A stretch of 64,000 bases of DNA, taken from positions 620,001 to 684,000 of the forward strand of contig JAVHJL010000013.1 in assembly GCA_036971715.1 (NCBI GenBank), in the 5' to 3' direction. Source of the DNA: Arthrobotrys musiformis. Lineage: Eukaryota; Ascomycota; Orbiliomycetes; Orbiliales; Orbiliaceae. Made by a program: the position numbers and the translations under genes. This document shows positions 47,340 to 60,309 of this stretch, piece by piece. Every line of letters starts with the position of its first letter. Positions within the stretch are counted from its first letter, which is position 1. The notes below the pieces were generated by a model that saw nothing but the letters and a program-made list of their open reading frames with translations, was not told where the DNA came from and made no database searches.

Positions 47340-50300
47340 TTAAACCGCCAGATGAATCCAAACCCATAAGTCCCACCTATCGTCCAGCCTCAAGTAATCC
47401 CACGCCCCCTGCACATCGACCGTAATTTGGCCATATCGGTTTCCTCGCCCGATAGTCCAAAACCTCTCGGGAACATCTTGTCCGCCGAGGGTAACCTGTC
47501 TAATTTTACCGTATCGGCTCGGGTCCGAGTAGTTCGCATAAATGCCTATGACGACATTCTGTTAGTAAACTTCCTGTGGTTAACCCGGTTTCTGGATCAC
47601 GACTTACCAAAGACTCCTAGCGCTTTCAACTCAGCCCCGACTCTAACGGTAGAGTTTCCGCCCGCAATCTTAACTTCGCTCATACCCGCTGCCCCCGAAA
47701 TCTGTTCCAATAGACCAAACACACCGACGCTGACTTCTCCCCTCCCACCGTCTGTTCTAACTGGCACGATGGGGCAAACGGAAACTACATCCCACCCACC
47801 CTTCTCCACGTTCATCTTTACATATCCCGAGCTCTTGACTACCTGCGCTCTCTGGGCGTGGTGCGAGAATACTCCGAATTCCTTGACGACTTGTGTTTCA
47901 CCGCCAAGTGTGGTAATGACCTCGTCTCCAACGATATCCTTCACCGGAATCATATCCGTTCTCTCCCTTCCGCCTTCAAGATCGAAGGTTCCCAGGAGTT
48001 TAATATCATACCCCGCTATACTAGCAACACTCATAACCTTCAACGGCCTCTTTTCTCCAAATCCCGTGAAGAACTCAGTGGCCCTAGCTTTACCGCTAGG
48101 CCTAAACGTTATCATCCTCCCGGTTTTGGACCTCGCTGTAACTTTCTTAACGATGCTAATATCGTGACTACCCACGTCGTCGGTGATGTAGATTGGTCCG
48201 CCGGAGATACACCGCGCGGCAGCGTGATACCCCGCCCATTCGTGACGGGTTTGGAACATATCCCAGTCCGGCGTGACATTCAACCTCGCGGTCAACACTG
48301 CATTATGCGCGTTTGCGAAAATGTGCCATGGGTGACTATTCGGTGTGTGCGGGAAGAAATCGTCCGAGTTTCTTAGTGTGAATTTCGGAAGCGAAGGTTG
48401 GAGGTGGTTTGTGAATAAAATCTGCGGGACGAGTGACATGCAGGAGATCGCGCGGGTGCCGAAGTACTTTGATGCGGCGTTACGCCATGCGGATAGGTAT
48501 GCGGGGAATAATTCTCCTTTATCGGCTGAGGGGAGACGTTCGTCGAGGAGACATTGCGTGTCGGCTTTTACGGCGGTGATGCCTTGGTCTGAGAGGAATT
48601 TGTAAAAGTCGTCGTAGAAGCGGGCGATATCTGATTTATCCACAACGTAGATATTCCCGTTTCCGATGTTTCTCAATTTGTAATTTCTTGAGATCCAGCC
48701 GGTGGGGCTGACGCCGTTCCAATATCCTAGTATTCCGTGCCAGACTGCGACGTGCTTTACACCTCTGTTATTCCGTTTGATGTCTTCAACCAACCCCTTG
48801 AGACCCCGAGGAAAGGCATTTTTGTCGGCTTCAAAGTCCGCCCACCGGTGACCGAAGGAATCCCTGCCATTATTGTCAAGAGACTGCCAGTTATCGTCAA
48901 TTATAATAGTTTCCACCTCAATTTTTGAATCGTAGAGATCATTGACGGCGTTGACAATCCGCTTATCCGTAAGTTCTCTCCCCAAGGAATTCCAAGTACA
49001 ATACTTCAAAGAATCACTCCACGGATCATCACCACCCCCCATCCCCCTTTCCTCCTCAACATCCAAAATCCTTCCGTCCGCTCCAATCCTCTTTGCCCAA
49101 TACACCGCCTCCTCCACCGCCTCTTCAACGTCCTTTGCAACCACAACCACAACCTTCCCATCCACTTTCGAAAACCCATCGTTCCGTCCAACAGCAATCA
49201 CCAAATCCTCCCTTGTATTCTGCGAACCCTTCAAATAAACCGTTTTATCCCCGCTACTGAGAGGGAGAAAGAGTACAACGTCACCCTGGTAGGTCATAAA
49301 CGCCGCCATGACGGCTTCGCGGGGTGGATGGAAACCCTCGTAGTCCCGTAGACCGCGGTATGACGAATGGTGCGGTTGTACCCATGCCGTACCGTGTTTT
49401 ATGGTCGCAAAATAAGAGATGGTAGTACCATTCACCGGGATCGCAAGCGTGGCTTCCGAGTACCCCGGATCTTGGGGGGTGCGGGATGTAGGTATTGAGA
49501 ACGTATATACCCATGTTCGGGGGTCCGTGGATAAAGTACCACCCATGGATTTATGAAGCTGGTGCATAGTGACTGGGTTCAACCCTTCAGACGTGGAGGG
49601 TAGACTGAAGTATTTTTCGATATTACGAGGATCTGGCATGTTGACCAGGAAGTTGTTGTCCATGTGTGGGATAGGTATCTTTGGGCGGAATATTATAATT
49701 CCGTCTGAGGTTTGGTACTCGAAGTTTACCCATTTTTTAGAAGTGTCGCCGGGGTATACATAGTTTATTGTGAAAGATATCGGTTGGCCGGGTGTGGGGC
49801 GGCGAAGCCTGTGTTTGAAATAGAGAGAATGGGAACTTGCTGTTGAAACCTATTGCGATAAATCTCAATTGTTTAGATTAAATCGCTTTTTATATAGAAA
49901 TAGGATTGCGGGGATATAGCGCGGCAGATATAAAGTCGAAGAATATGGTGTTACTGCATCGCATGATGCATGATGTACGAACAAGTTGATCTATAGATCT
50001 GGTATCATGGTACCATGAGATCCGTAGAATCATCATGTGCGATGCCGTGTAACCATAAAGCGGATTGAACCAGTATACATCCTACGTGCATAAAACGCAC
50101 CACGCACCAGGGGCCGCAAAAATAGATACCTAGGTATATAATATCCAACGGACGCAGTAGAATAGTAAGCATGAATAAAGAAAAGCTATATACTCACCAC
50201 GCTAAATTCTTCGCCTTCCGAGGAGGCCGCCATACCTTCTTCCTTCCACCCGTCCCGCGTCCCATCATCATGCCAGACAGCACAAACTATGTCCGACTGA

Positions 50301-50505
50301 ACAGATGATAAATACTGCACCTCCGAATCGTCAAGATCAATACAAACTACAACATCAACCTGCTCCGTAAAAATAAATAGTGAGCCGACTCATACGTATG
50401 CAAAAAAATAAGTATAAATGCGTTGGGGGTGTTGTATTTTCCCCATACCTCATCGCCGTCGATGACGGTTGTTCCCGCGAGTGGTGGATACGATGATAGT
50501 TTCAT
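47340..50505 (-). CDS. GH36 raffinose synthase / alkaline alpha-galactosidase-like (Sip1 family)
   Basis: Model: complement(join(47340..47545, 47608..49849, 50198..50359, 50449..50505)), 888 aa; every join is in frame. Two small 5' exons (19 and 54 codons) and a last exon of 68 codons complete the long central exon. GH36 features: TWNSLG at about 358, WHGILGYWNG at about 443, nucleophile motif VKADTQ with Asp503, RNSDDFFP at 566-573 (probable acid/base region) and PDWDMFQ at about 600. These match plant raffinose synthases and seed-imbibition proteins rather than secreted GH27 enzymes. There is no signal peptide, so it is probably intracellular, acting on raffinose-family or other alpha-galactosides (substrate not readable from sequence). 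The start at 50505 is the first ATG of exon 1. Confidence 0.92.
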
Positions 50506-51450
50506 GTTGGTTTGTGCTCGCTTTTATCGTTTTTATCGTTGGAAAGGTACTACTTCGTATGAAAGGTGTATAGACTGTCAAAAGCAGCCCGCGCGGATAT
50601 GCAGTCTTAACGTCTTGTCTATCGATGATTGGACCGGATTTGTTCCCAAATATGCGTTGTTGGTCGTCGACGTCGCTGGAATGAACCAATCTGCTTCAGC
50701 TGCATGAACGAACGAACCAGATGCGGATGTCTACTTTTTTAGGCTAGAAGTTTGCGATAATAGTCTTGATTGCGAGTACATTCAAAAGATAGTTGTAAAA
50801 GCGGGAGTTTCACGAGGAGAAAACGAGACCGCATTTATATAATAAGACCACCAGCTCCGGGCCAACGCGCAGCATACAACAGTTTCCCCGCGTTCTGCAC
50901 TGCATTTGGGGTGGGTATGTACCGGTTAGATCATCGAATCGGATCACAAGGTCTCCGCCACGAGATCCCAACCCGCTGCCCATCCCAAGGGACTGAACCC
51001 ATGTAAACACCATTGACATAATGCTATAATAGCCCTTCTAAACACCGGTTAGGAAGTTGTTTCGGAGCAGAGGAATTTGTTTGAAGATGCAAGTATATAT
51101 TAGAATGGAGTGGAATCAAGTTTACAAGCCGATGATGTAGTTATATTCGAAGCGACTAATTACGCTAGAAAAGAATATCAAGTCGGCGGCTAGAAACCAT
51201 TTGGGAAGTCAATGAAATTTGCTAGCCTTTCGTCTCGGAATAATTAAGCTATGGTACGCTAAAATGCCAAAGCAAGCTGTTCTACTCTAGGGCAAAATTA
51301 CCCAAGGAAATCCTGAAGCTTGAGGATGTAGTAGGACCTCTATAGGGTATGTGGATAATCGAACTTAGACCTCCAAAGCCCCTAAGGGCGCCTAGGATAG
51401 AGACTAGGCCAAGCCGCGCTGCAGAGTTCAATCAACATATCCACGAGGCT
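50506..51450. other. Intergenic region
   Basis: About 945 bp between two minus-strand genes: promoter of the GH36 gene and 3' end of the Reb1-like gene. Nothing else recognised. Confidence 0.4.
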
Positions 51451-54279
51451 CTACCTCCTCTTATCTTTGCTCGCATTTCCGAATGCCACACTCTCCCCCA
51501 TTTCATCGTCTGCCTCCGAACCGGCCTCCGGCCTTTGCGCTTCGGCGTCACCAGAGAGATCGTTTTCTCCATCGACCTCCATTGTGTTCCCCTCTTCTTC
51601 TGGCCTCTCGTTACCATTATTTTCATTTTCCTCGGAGTCGGTAATGTACTCCGCCGACTTGTAGTCCTTCTTTGGTGATGCCTTTGAAGCCTTCGAAGCT
51701 TTCGCAGGTGTGGCCTTTCCTTTCTTTCGGGATGCGGAAGGCGATGCTGCCTCATTATCTCCGCCTGGCTGTTTAGCGAACGGATTTCCAGGCGAGTGGC
51801 TCGGTTTCTCCGTTCTGGCCAAGCGTCGAGGCGTAGAGCTAAGCTGTGAAGAAGCGCGGCTAGCTCCAGTCTGGATCTCAACTGACAAGCCGGGTTGTTG
51901 AACTTGTTTCTCCTGTTGCTTCTTCTGGCGTCCCTTGCCTTTATCCTTCTCCGCTGTCCGTGGCCGAGCAACCGCCGGACTACTCGCTCCGACTGGCGGC
52001 CTGTATCTCTTATTCCTTATCATCCCTGGCAATTCTGATAAATCTCCCAATTGATCGGCTACAAAGGTTCTCAGATCTTTCTTTTGAGGGTTGTCTCTCT
52101 TCATGTATGCGTGGAATCCAGCTTTGAACTGCTCTGGGGTGAAATGTTTGACCGGGTCAACTTCGGAGAGTTTATTCCAGTCGATGGAAGCGAGGCAGTC
52201 GTATCCTTGGATCGAGATTCTGCAATTATCACATTCGGGTTAGTGGAAGGTTGTAAGCTGGAGTTGCGTGTCGAGAATATACCTCTGTAGAACGAAGAGA
52301 TAATCCCCTGGTAGCATATTCTTCGCTTCATCAATGGCCGGAGATGGTATCTCCTCTGCTTCATCCTCCTCTTCAGCTGCTTGCTTTTTCTTTCTTCCTC
52401 TCTTAGGACCCCTTTTCCTAGGTGTTTTGCCTTCTAGATCATCAGCTATAGACCCGCTCTCTTCATCGCCGGCTTTCCCCCAAAAAGTCAAGCCCTTCGC
52501 TCTACATTGCATTCGGCTTCTTGTATGATCCATTCGATCGCTCACAATTGTCCAATCAATTTCCTGCCTATGTAGGATCTTCTCTTTTTCTAGTCTTGAG
52601 GCTCTCTCTTGTTCGTTTTCCCCCTCAGGTACTTCTAAGATAAGCGTGCCCTCTTCCTCATGACCTTCTACTATAGTCGTAAGTACATCGTCCATGATAC
52701 CTCTAAGCTTTTCTATTTCATCTTCATCCCATCCGTGCGTCCGTCGTTTCTCACCACAGACCAGATAGTTCTTCCATCGATCGCGGCAGTCTTCGGGCAT
52801 ACGGTGTACGACGTTGCCAATAAAACTCCATTTCGGACCTTTCGCAGCGACCAGATCTCGGAGCTCGTTATCTTGTTCTTGGGTCCATTTCCCACGGTCT
52901 TCGAAGCTGTGGTACATACGTTTGACATGATTGTGGAGGCTCGATCTTGATCGAAGTGGGAGGTTTGTCATGAGAATGTTCCAGAAGTCGGTTTTGTGAC
53001 GTTCGTTGTTCCAGAGAATTTCTAGGAAGCCGGCGCGGTTGAGACGGGGTATTTGGATTTGGCAGTATCGGTTTACTACGTTTTGGATGAGGGCGTCTTC
53101 CATGGGAGTGTACGGTCCTTTATCATACGCCTCAGGACGAGGTGGTGGGCCGACGCCTTTAGAGTTGCCGTGGGAGCCGTCGGTGGGGGTTGGGATTATG
53201 ACTGGCGGTGGGTTTAACTCTTCTGTATCTCGGGGGTATGTGCGGCGACGGTTGGAATCTTCGGGCGCATCTTTGGAAGCCCTGCGACGTTTACGTTCTT
53301 TGGTAGATGGTTCGGATTGAGGGCCGTCCTCGACCTCTGTTTCGGGCTGTTTGCGGGACTTGTTCCCTTTTCCTTTCTTTTGTTTCTTGGTAGCATTCCC
53401 ATCTGTCTCCGCTTCTTCCTCGCCATCGATATTAGCCGGCTCTCTCTCCGCTTCTACCTCTTGCTGGTGATTTTCATTGTCCACCTCGGGCGTTGGTTCA
53501 CGATCCTTCTTCGTCTTCCTGTTTTGCTTTCGCTTCTGCTTCCCGTTGTTTTGAGCAGCTGTGTCCTCTCGGTCCGTTTCCTCAACGACAGTCTCTGGTT
53601 CTTGCTCCTCCATTTCCGGTTCTTGCTGTTCCGTCGGGAGCACCTTTTTGGCCTTAATTCGGGCCTTTATGGCCTCGATTTCAGAAAGATCAGCCTCCAC
53701 CCATGATCCCTCGTGGAAGACCCCAGGGACATCCCCAAACCATCTTACACCGGGGATATACGGACGCCCATTACGCTCATCCTCATTTTCGTCACCTGCT
53801 TCTCCGGCGGGCAGAGATCCGTTAACAACAACCTGCTCTCCACCTTCCGCGCCCTTCTTGTTTCTCCTTGGCCTTTTCGCTTTCTTCTCGCTCAACTCTA
53901 GATCGCTCTTCCTGCGTTTCCTCTTCGCGCCAGCTTCGGCATTTGAAACATCGGCCATCGCTGCGTCTTCTTCGTCTTCTTCGGCTTGGTCTTCGAGCTG
54001 TTCGGCTGTCGCTGGGACTTCGACGACCGATACCGGGCTGGATTTGATTTTCTTCTTGTGTTTCTTTCGTTTGGTATTCGGACTTTGAGACGATATTTCC
54101 TCGGTCCCGTCGCGCACGGGGGTGCCTTCGTGGTCAGGGGAGCTCGGCATGATGGATTGCTCTTCGGAAGGTTCGACAATTGGCGTAGGCGAGGCTTCTA
54201 TGTCTTCTTCGAGGTTTGTTTCGGATTGAGATGATTTCTGAGGTGTAGAGGCGACAAAACTCCAGAAATTTCGTAGCAT
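51451..54279 (-). CDS. Reb1/TTF1-type Myb DNA-binding protein
   Basis: Model: complement(join(51451..52219, 52283..54279)), 921 aa; donor GTATAT (52282) and a TTGCAG acceptor keep frame (VLQR/ISIQGYD). The N-terminal 380 residues are highly charged, with many Lys/Arg clusters and acidic blocks. Three Myb/SANT-like units follow: about 388-455 (an extended first repeat), 463-507 (GKWTQEQDNEL...WSFIGN...CRDRWKNYL), and 516-600 (GWDEDEIEKL...IDWTIVSDRM...MQCRAKG). This arrangement matches Reb1 of yeasts and mammalian TTF1, which bind rDNA terminators to arrest Pol I and also act at Pol II promoters. The C-terminal quarter is Ser/Lys/Glu-rich. Nuclear or nucleolar location inferred. The exact orthologue relation is not proven. 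Confidence 0.85.
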
Positions 54280-56842
54280 GACAGGGTGGGTGAGAAAAGA
54301 ATGGGCTTTTGATAATAGTGTAGAAGAAGATTTATATTAGTTCGGATGAATGTACCGAAGTAGACATGGGATCAGGTGCTGTGTGGTATTTTCCGCGTTG
54401 TTTGAGAGTAAGGGAAGGAATTGTCGAAAGTGTGCCTGCAAGTCGCTTGCGACGCGTGTTTGCTGCCTGTTCCTGGTCGCGAGACTGCGGGAGATACAAA
54501 AGGAAAGAAATAAGAGCAAGTATTCAGAGCATTTAAAACCGGCGGGGTATCTTTTTCTCAGTTGCCGCTTTAATCCGTTGGAGATGAGGTTGGACGAGGT
54601 TGGGAGTTACATAGAAGGGAGATGAGGGACATGTACAGGGTAGGTCAAATTTTTTTTCCCGCTGAGATAGGGTTTTCGCCCAGCTTGGGTCCATGCGGCA
54701 ACACAAGCTTGTTTAAATTAACACAGGTGATCGGCTGGTGACTACCTAGCTTGCGACTAGCTTGAGGGCTGACCTGCAAATTTCACATCACGGGAAACTT
54801 TGGGGGCACTAACTAGCTGAGGGGCTAGTTGCAAGTTGGTGCCGAAGGCCTAACTAGTAGACTACGATTTAGCTAGTTCTGGGGGATATCTGGGAACCAG
54901 TTGGAGGGATACCGACTTTCAATCAGTCTGCACATGGTCACGGGATACCTATAGCTTATGCAGCACGGCACGGCGAGGGGAAAACATCCATTACATGGTC
55001 CCGCGAGAGGCCATAGCGTTTTATTAACTGTTAATATGAAGGCAACAATTTTTTATATACTTTATTGCTCCTAATGTTCGGCAGCGGGCGTACGGCCGGG
55101 TCCAATAATGCCCAGACTTCTTGCAAGCTTGTCTTGATCAATTAGTAAACGCAGATTCCTGTGATCAAGCGACCAGCGCCAGCTTCTATTTAGCAAAAAA
55201 TGAAAGAAGACGGGGCCTTAGAGAAAGTGGCCGGCCACGAGGCCGCTAGTGGCTATAAATCTAATCCGTGAATTATCCTAGCGTAGCTAACCTGTAGGGT
55301 TGGCTTAAAATCTATCTAGTGTCAGCAGAGTATTATATCAGATTTATAAAATTATTGTCGGGCCATTAGTTATGGCCTCAGTTAAATTTCCCCGCAGTAT
55401 AAATCGATAACGACGGCGGCTTCCAAATGCTCTTCAAAGAATCCTATAGATATAGCTGACGCGGGAAACATACGTTCTTAAATAACTTGTTTTGACTCCT
55501 AGTAATCACAAAAGGATAAACTGTTTAAGCCCCCGTTTTAGCTAGCTGATACGATCCTTTTAAATCGATAAAACTCTATCGTTTCGAAAGTTTCAGTCGA
55601 ACTTTTCAACGGATTCATTAACCCACGCGGGCTCTTTCCAATGGCTTGGCTAATTATAGGGTTACACAGATTTAAACTCCTCGCGGATTTTAAATTTTAA
55701 AATTATATTAATTATGCGGTAGGGATTGGTTTTACAAGGGGGTATGGGGTGGGCCATGACAATATGACAGCTAGTTAGTCAACCGATTCTAGTTCATATG
55801 CCCGATGAGCTCATAGGCGTCCGCTCCAGACTACTCATATGCCAGAGTGCACAGGCAATGCCCTACGGTCTAGCCGGTCTACAAATTCAAAAGATGGTAT
55901 AGCTGGTCCGTATGCGGGCGATACCGCTTCACGATCTCCCCTTTGACGCAAAATCACACAGGCTTCACCCAATATTGTACCACCTCCGCTTAGGATTCCA
56001 TTCCAGGATAACATATAACCAACCCCAAACCCTCCGTCGAAACCAGGAAATCCCCCATCTCTCAAAACAAGCCATTCCAAGCTCGAAAAAGTCAAGCGTC
56101 AGGAACACGGTTATAAAACACAACAGGCGTTAAACCGCATTAGGCAACTTAAGCCCTTCCAAGCGAAATACAGCCCCCCCGTTAACCAATCATCTATCAG
56201 AATCCGAAAACCCTGCATGCCCTTTTTGACGTTTCGTATTTTTCTGAATCGAAACAACACGCTTGACGTTCGGATATTTTTTGTAGTTAGGCTTGGATTT
56301 GATTAATCCTCTTGCTGCGATTGTATGCGAATGTTCTGTTTCGAAACTTCGAGACGGAGATGGGCGGAGATATTGGTCTGACTAAAAATAAGAACTGGAG
56401 ATTGAAGAAGCTGGAAATTAATCATGGGAGAGTGCTGGGCACAGCCACATGTCACATTATGGCTTTATGGCTGGATTCATGATGCAATCAAGCAGATATG
56501 GCAAGTGGTTTACTGGCATTATAATACCTAATTTTTGCGGGCAGATTTTGATATGCCGATTGTATATAAATATCACCGTCCTCCACATACCCCACTTGTC
56601 TTCTTCTTCCTTCTTCAGCGATCAGGTCATCGACTCCTAGCATCTTTCGATTCTTCAAACCTCTGCGAGGCTTTTTTACTTCTTCATTCGATTTTTTAGC
56701 AATCTTCTTTTTTTCTCACGATATTGTTCTTTGCGGACTGGTTCCCATACTTCTCATTTGCTCACGATTTTCCTTCATCATTATCTTTTAAAAAAAAGCC
56801 ATCTAGCGTGATACCCGTGATACTATATATTATATTTCCAAA
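54280..56842. other. Long intergenic region, partly AT-rich
   Basis: About 2.6 kb. A patch at 54740-54900 is full of CTAGC/CTAGTT words. From about 55.0 to 55.8 kb the sequence is AT-rich and stop-dense, which could be an old mutated repeat, but no coding relic or terminal repeat is visible. Short frames at 54350-54625 and 55835-56133 are not convincing. Confidence 0.4.
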
Positions 56843-58549
56843 ATGCACTACTCAACCCTCCGCTCCCTCTTCCTAATCTACGCAACCACAACCCTCACCG
56901 CCGCCATCCCCGTCGACCTGGGAGCCCTAGCAGTCGACCGCCTAAACGACGAGCAATTCCGCCAATCCCACCAACGGGACGCAACCGCCACCCGCGCCTT
57001 CGATTCAATCTCCATAAAATCCTCTTCAGGAAAATGTCTCACAATCGACCCCCTCTCCGGCGACGCACGCGGTAACAACCTCCCCGTCCAACTAAAGGAC
57101 TGCGACAACAGCTCCAACCAAAAATTCGACATCATCACCGCCGGAAAACATAATGATAAACCGGGAACAATGTTGATTGTTAGCGCTCTGGTAAGTCACC
57201 CCCCCTTCTTAAATACATGACCAAAATACTTACTGGAATAATAGACACAAGGCTGCCTCACAATCAACGGCCGTCAAACCCTCATCTTCTCCTGTGGTGG
57301 CGCAGCAAACGGTTCCGGAAAAGTGGCAAATAACCAATTATTCACCTACTCAGATCCAACCGCCGTAGGCCCACTGGTCCTCGAAACCCGCGGTGAAGTC
57401 GGCTTCTGCGTTACCGCAGAACAGGACGGCCAGACCCTCGATAAGTCTATCTGCACACAGAACAACCAGATCCAGACGTTTACTTTCGTAGCCGGTGATT
57501 CACGAGTCGCCCCCGGTGGCAATGCTGGGGGGGGCAACGTTGGACGAGAGCAGGGCGGTCAACAGGAAATTGACGACGAGGAAGACCCAACTGACATGCA
57601 AGGCGGCGGGAACAATAATATTGGTAACAACAATGGCGGAAATGGTATCAATAACGGCAATGGAAACAACGGCTTCAACAATGGCAATAACGGTGTGAAC
57701 AACGGCAATAACGGTGGAAATGTCAATAACGGCAATAACGGTGGGAACGTCAATAACGGCAATAATGGCGGAAATAATGGAATAAATAACGGCAACAATG
57801 GCGTTGGTAATGGCGGGAATAATGGAATCGGCAATGGCAATAACGGCAATGGAAACAATGGCATTAACAACGGCAACAATGGTATCAATAACGGTAACAA
57901 CGGTATCAATAACGGCAATAACGGCGGTAACAATGGAATCAATAACGGGAACAATGGAGGAAACAACGGTGGAAACAACGGCAATGGGAACTTCAACAAT
58001 GGCAATAACAATAATAGGAATGGAAACATTGGAAATGGAAATGGAAATGGGAATATAGGAAATGGAAACAAGAACGGAAACATCGGTAACGGAAACAATG
58101 GAAACGGAAACAATGGAAATGGAAACAATGGAAATGGAAACATCAACAACGGAAACCGCAATGGAAATAATCAAAATGGCGGAAACAACCAGAACGGTGG
58201 AAACAACCAAAATGGAGGAAACAATAACAGGAACGGTATTAACAACGGAAACAATGGCAACGGAAACAACGGCAATGGAAACAATGGCAATGGCATCAAC
58301 AACGGAAACAACGGAAATGGAAACAACAGGAACGGCAATATCAATAATGGAAATAACGGAAACGGGAACAACAATAACGGAAACAACGGCAATGGAAATA
58401 ATGGAAACGGAAACAGTGGCAACGGCAACCAGAACGGAGGAAACGGCAACAATGGCAACAATAACATCCCGAATCCTTCCCTGAACCTCGGTGCAGGATT
58501 CCGGACAATCGTACGACCAGCGGCTGCCGCGGCCACAGGAGCATTTTAA
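56843..58549 (+). CDS. Secreted ricin-B-lectin-like protein with long Asn/Gly-repeat tail
   Basis: Model: join(56843..57190, 57245..58549), 550 aa. A signal peptide (about residues 1-20) precedes a region to about 215 that looks like a beta-trefoil. It has repeated blocks such as SSGKCLTID, SNQKFDII, GCLTINGRQ and IQTFTF, which recall QxW motifs of ricin-B lectins with Phe in place of Trp. Cys residues are paired in spacing. A short acidic linker (EIDDEEDP) leads into about 290 residues made almost only of Asn and Gly (NGNNGN-type repeats, about 235-525). The protein ends in an Ala-rich segment without an obvious GPI signal. It is probably cell-wall or extracellular; carbohydrate binding is inferred from fold resemblance only. 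Confidence 0.82.
57598..58470 (+). repeat. Asn/Gly-coding tandem repeat array
   Basis: Imperfect repeats of AAY GGN and AAY AAY GGN codons, grouping into longer units of 9, 12 and 15 nt, fill about 870 bp in the lectin-like gene. Codon third positions vary while Asn/Gly is kept. Confidence 0.9.
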
Positions 58550-58835
58550 GGAGGGCAACGTCGGCCCTGAACAGAGATTCGTGATATTTATATGATTTGT
58601 ACAATAATGCTATTTTGAAATTCCATTGCAGTTTTCTTTCATTATTACTACCTGCTCCCGAGTCCAGACTCTCTCACATAACTCATAAACCGAGGATTAG
58701 TAGAGCCCGTACGACCATGCGCATTGTAAGTAGGCATTCTTATATTACTTTATACAACATATATCTGCCTGATACCCAGTCACTCTATAGAAATGCGAGA
58801 TTTGGGCGCTGTATAATATTATATATAATGACACA

Positions 58836-60309
58836 TCATGGGAAATAATAATAATAAGGCGGAAGCCACCACTTCCCCTCCTCAGACTCCCTCGTACATT
58901 CAAGCAAATAATCCTTCCCAACATAAACAACCTTTCCACCAAACGCACGTTCTATCTCGTAAACATGTATTCCCGCTTCAGAAATTCGAAACTCTGTCAA
59001 TTTTGGAAAGAACTTCAAATTCTCGATTATGATGCTGGGGGGCCATTCGCTTTGAGGCGTGTTTAAGGGGTCTAGTGATTCCCCGCTTTCGTCGTCGTCG
59101 TCGTCGTCCGGCCGGCCTGCCCATACCCTCGTCAGGCCGAATATTTCGAGATTCGGGAAGGGCGGGTCCGATTTGGGGGATATTTGTCGTCTTTTTATTA
59201 ACTATCAAGGATTAAAAAAAAAAAAAAAAAGGGATTAGAACTTGTGCTTAATCATGAGAACCACGGGCTTCGAGTGGATAATATATAGGAGAAAGGGATA
59301 CAAACCTGCGCCTTCCACAGATCCCAACTGGAAATCTCAACATTCAACCACCTCAGCTGTTTGAAATCCCCACGCAATAAATCCGGCACGGCATGGATTG
59401 ACTCAGCATCCGTAAACTTCAGTCGTCGCAGATTATCCAGTATCCACGTTGGAAGCTGTGGAGTCGTCGTATCCACATCTTTATTCCTCATGGTTGTGGA
59501 ACCAAGGTATACATCCAGCTCCGAAACCAACTCGGTAGCTTTAGGCCCGAAGGTCTCGACCATTTTCCCGAATAATTCATCTATGTGGGTTTGATAAGAC
59601 AGCCCGACTTCGAGGAAAACTCTGATCTCCTTGAGCCTTCCTAATCCTTCCCCGGATACTCTCCTCGAAGCTTTCACCTCACCCGACTCCACCGATGGTT
59701 TTATCGGTCTAAACCTCATATTAATAAACCTGGAAATAGTCAGGCATCTCAATTGCGGCAGTGAATTTAAGACAAAATCAAGAAATGCCCAAATCCCGCC
59801 GCAGCGGGCGTTAGACCCATTCCCTTCGCACGTCAGGGACGTGGCGTTTTGGAAGTATTTTATCGGTTCGAATAACTCTGATATATTGCTTATATCGACC
59901 ACTTCCGCGTGTATGTTGTCAAGCAGGATGTGGATATGTCTGCAAATTTCTACGCCTTTAGTAATCTCGAATGGACGATCCGATTCAATACCAAGGATTA
60001 ATATTGTATTTTTTTTAAGGAGGAAGTAGCCTACCTCACCGATCCCGCATTCTTCAAAAATAACGCTTTGAAGGGCTTAATTTTAGAACACCCGCCGGGG
60101 AGCTTTGGCTTATAGGTGCAACGGATCTCTGTATTCGGGCCTCCATCCGCATCCCCGTAGTCGATCTCGACCCGCCTATATAATAACGGTTCGGCGAGAC
60201 TCCTCCATCGTTTGCAAACTAGCACTACTTTGGGGATGTCGGACCGGGGAGGCCCGTCTATGGCCTCGAATATTTGGAGGAGAATCTCAGTGGGGAGGTT
60301 GCGTGCCAT
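58836..60309 (-). CDS. F-box protein with leucine-rich-like C-terminal region
   Basis: Model: complement(join(58836..59201, 59306..59939, 60035..60309)), 424 aa. The N-terminal 45 residues are a typical F-box (NLPTEILLQIFEAI ... VVLVCKRWRSLAEPLLYRRV), which would dock on Skp1 in an SCF ubiquitin ligase. The remainder shows spaced Leu/Ile strands (LPQLRCLTISRF, LDNLRRLKFTDA, LRWLNVEIS, FPNLEIFGLTRVW) as in fungal F-box/LRR-like substrate receptors. The donor of intron 1 is GTAGGC, keeping SVR/HIHILLDN; intron 2 joins DLWKAQ to LIKRRQISP. A run of six Asp lies near residue 330. The substrate is unknown. Such genes are numerous and fast evolving in filamentous fungi. Confidence 0.82.

Noticed and set aside
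53006..54234. Plus-strand frames of 80-175 aa opposite the Reb1-like gene
   Set aside because: Antisense shadows of Lys/Glu-rich coding sequence, giving Ser/Phe/Leu-rich strings.
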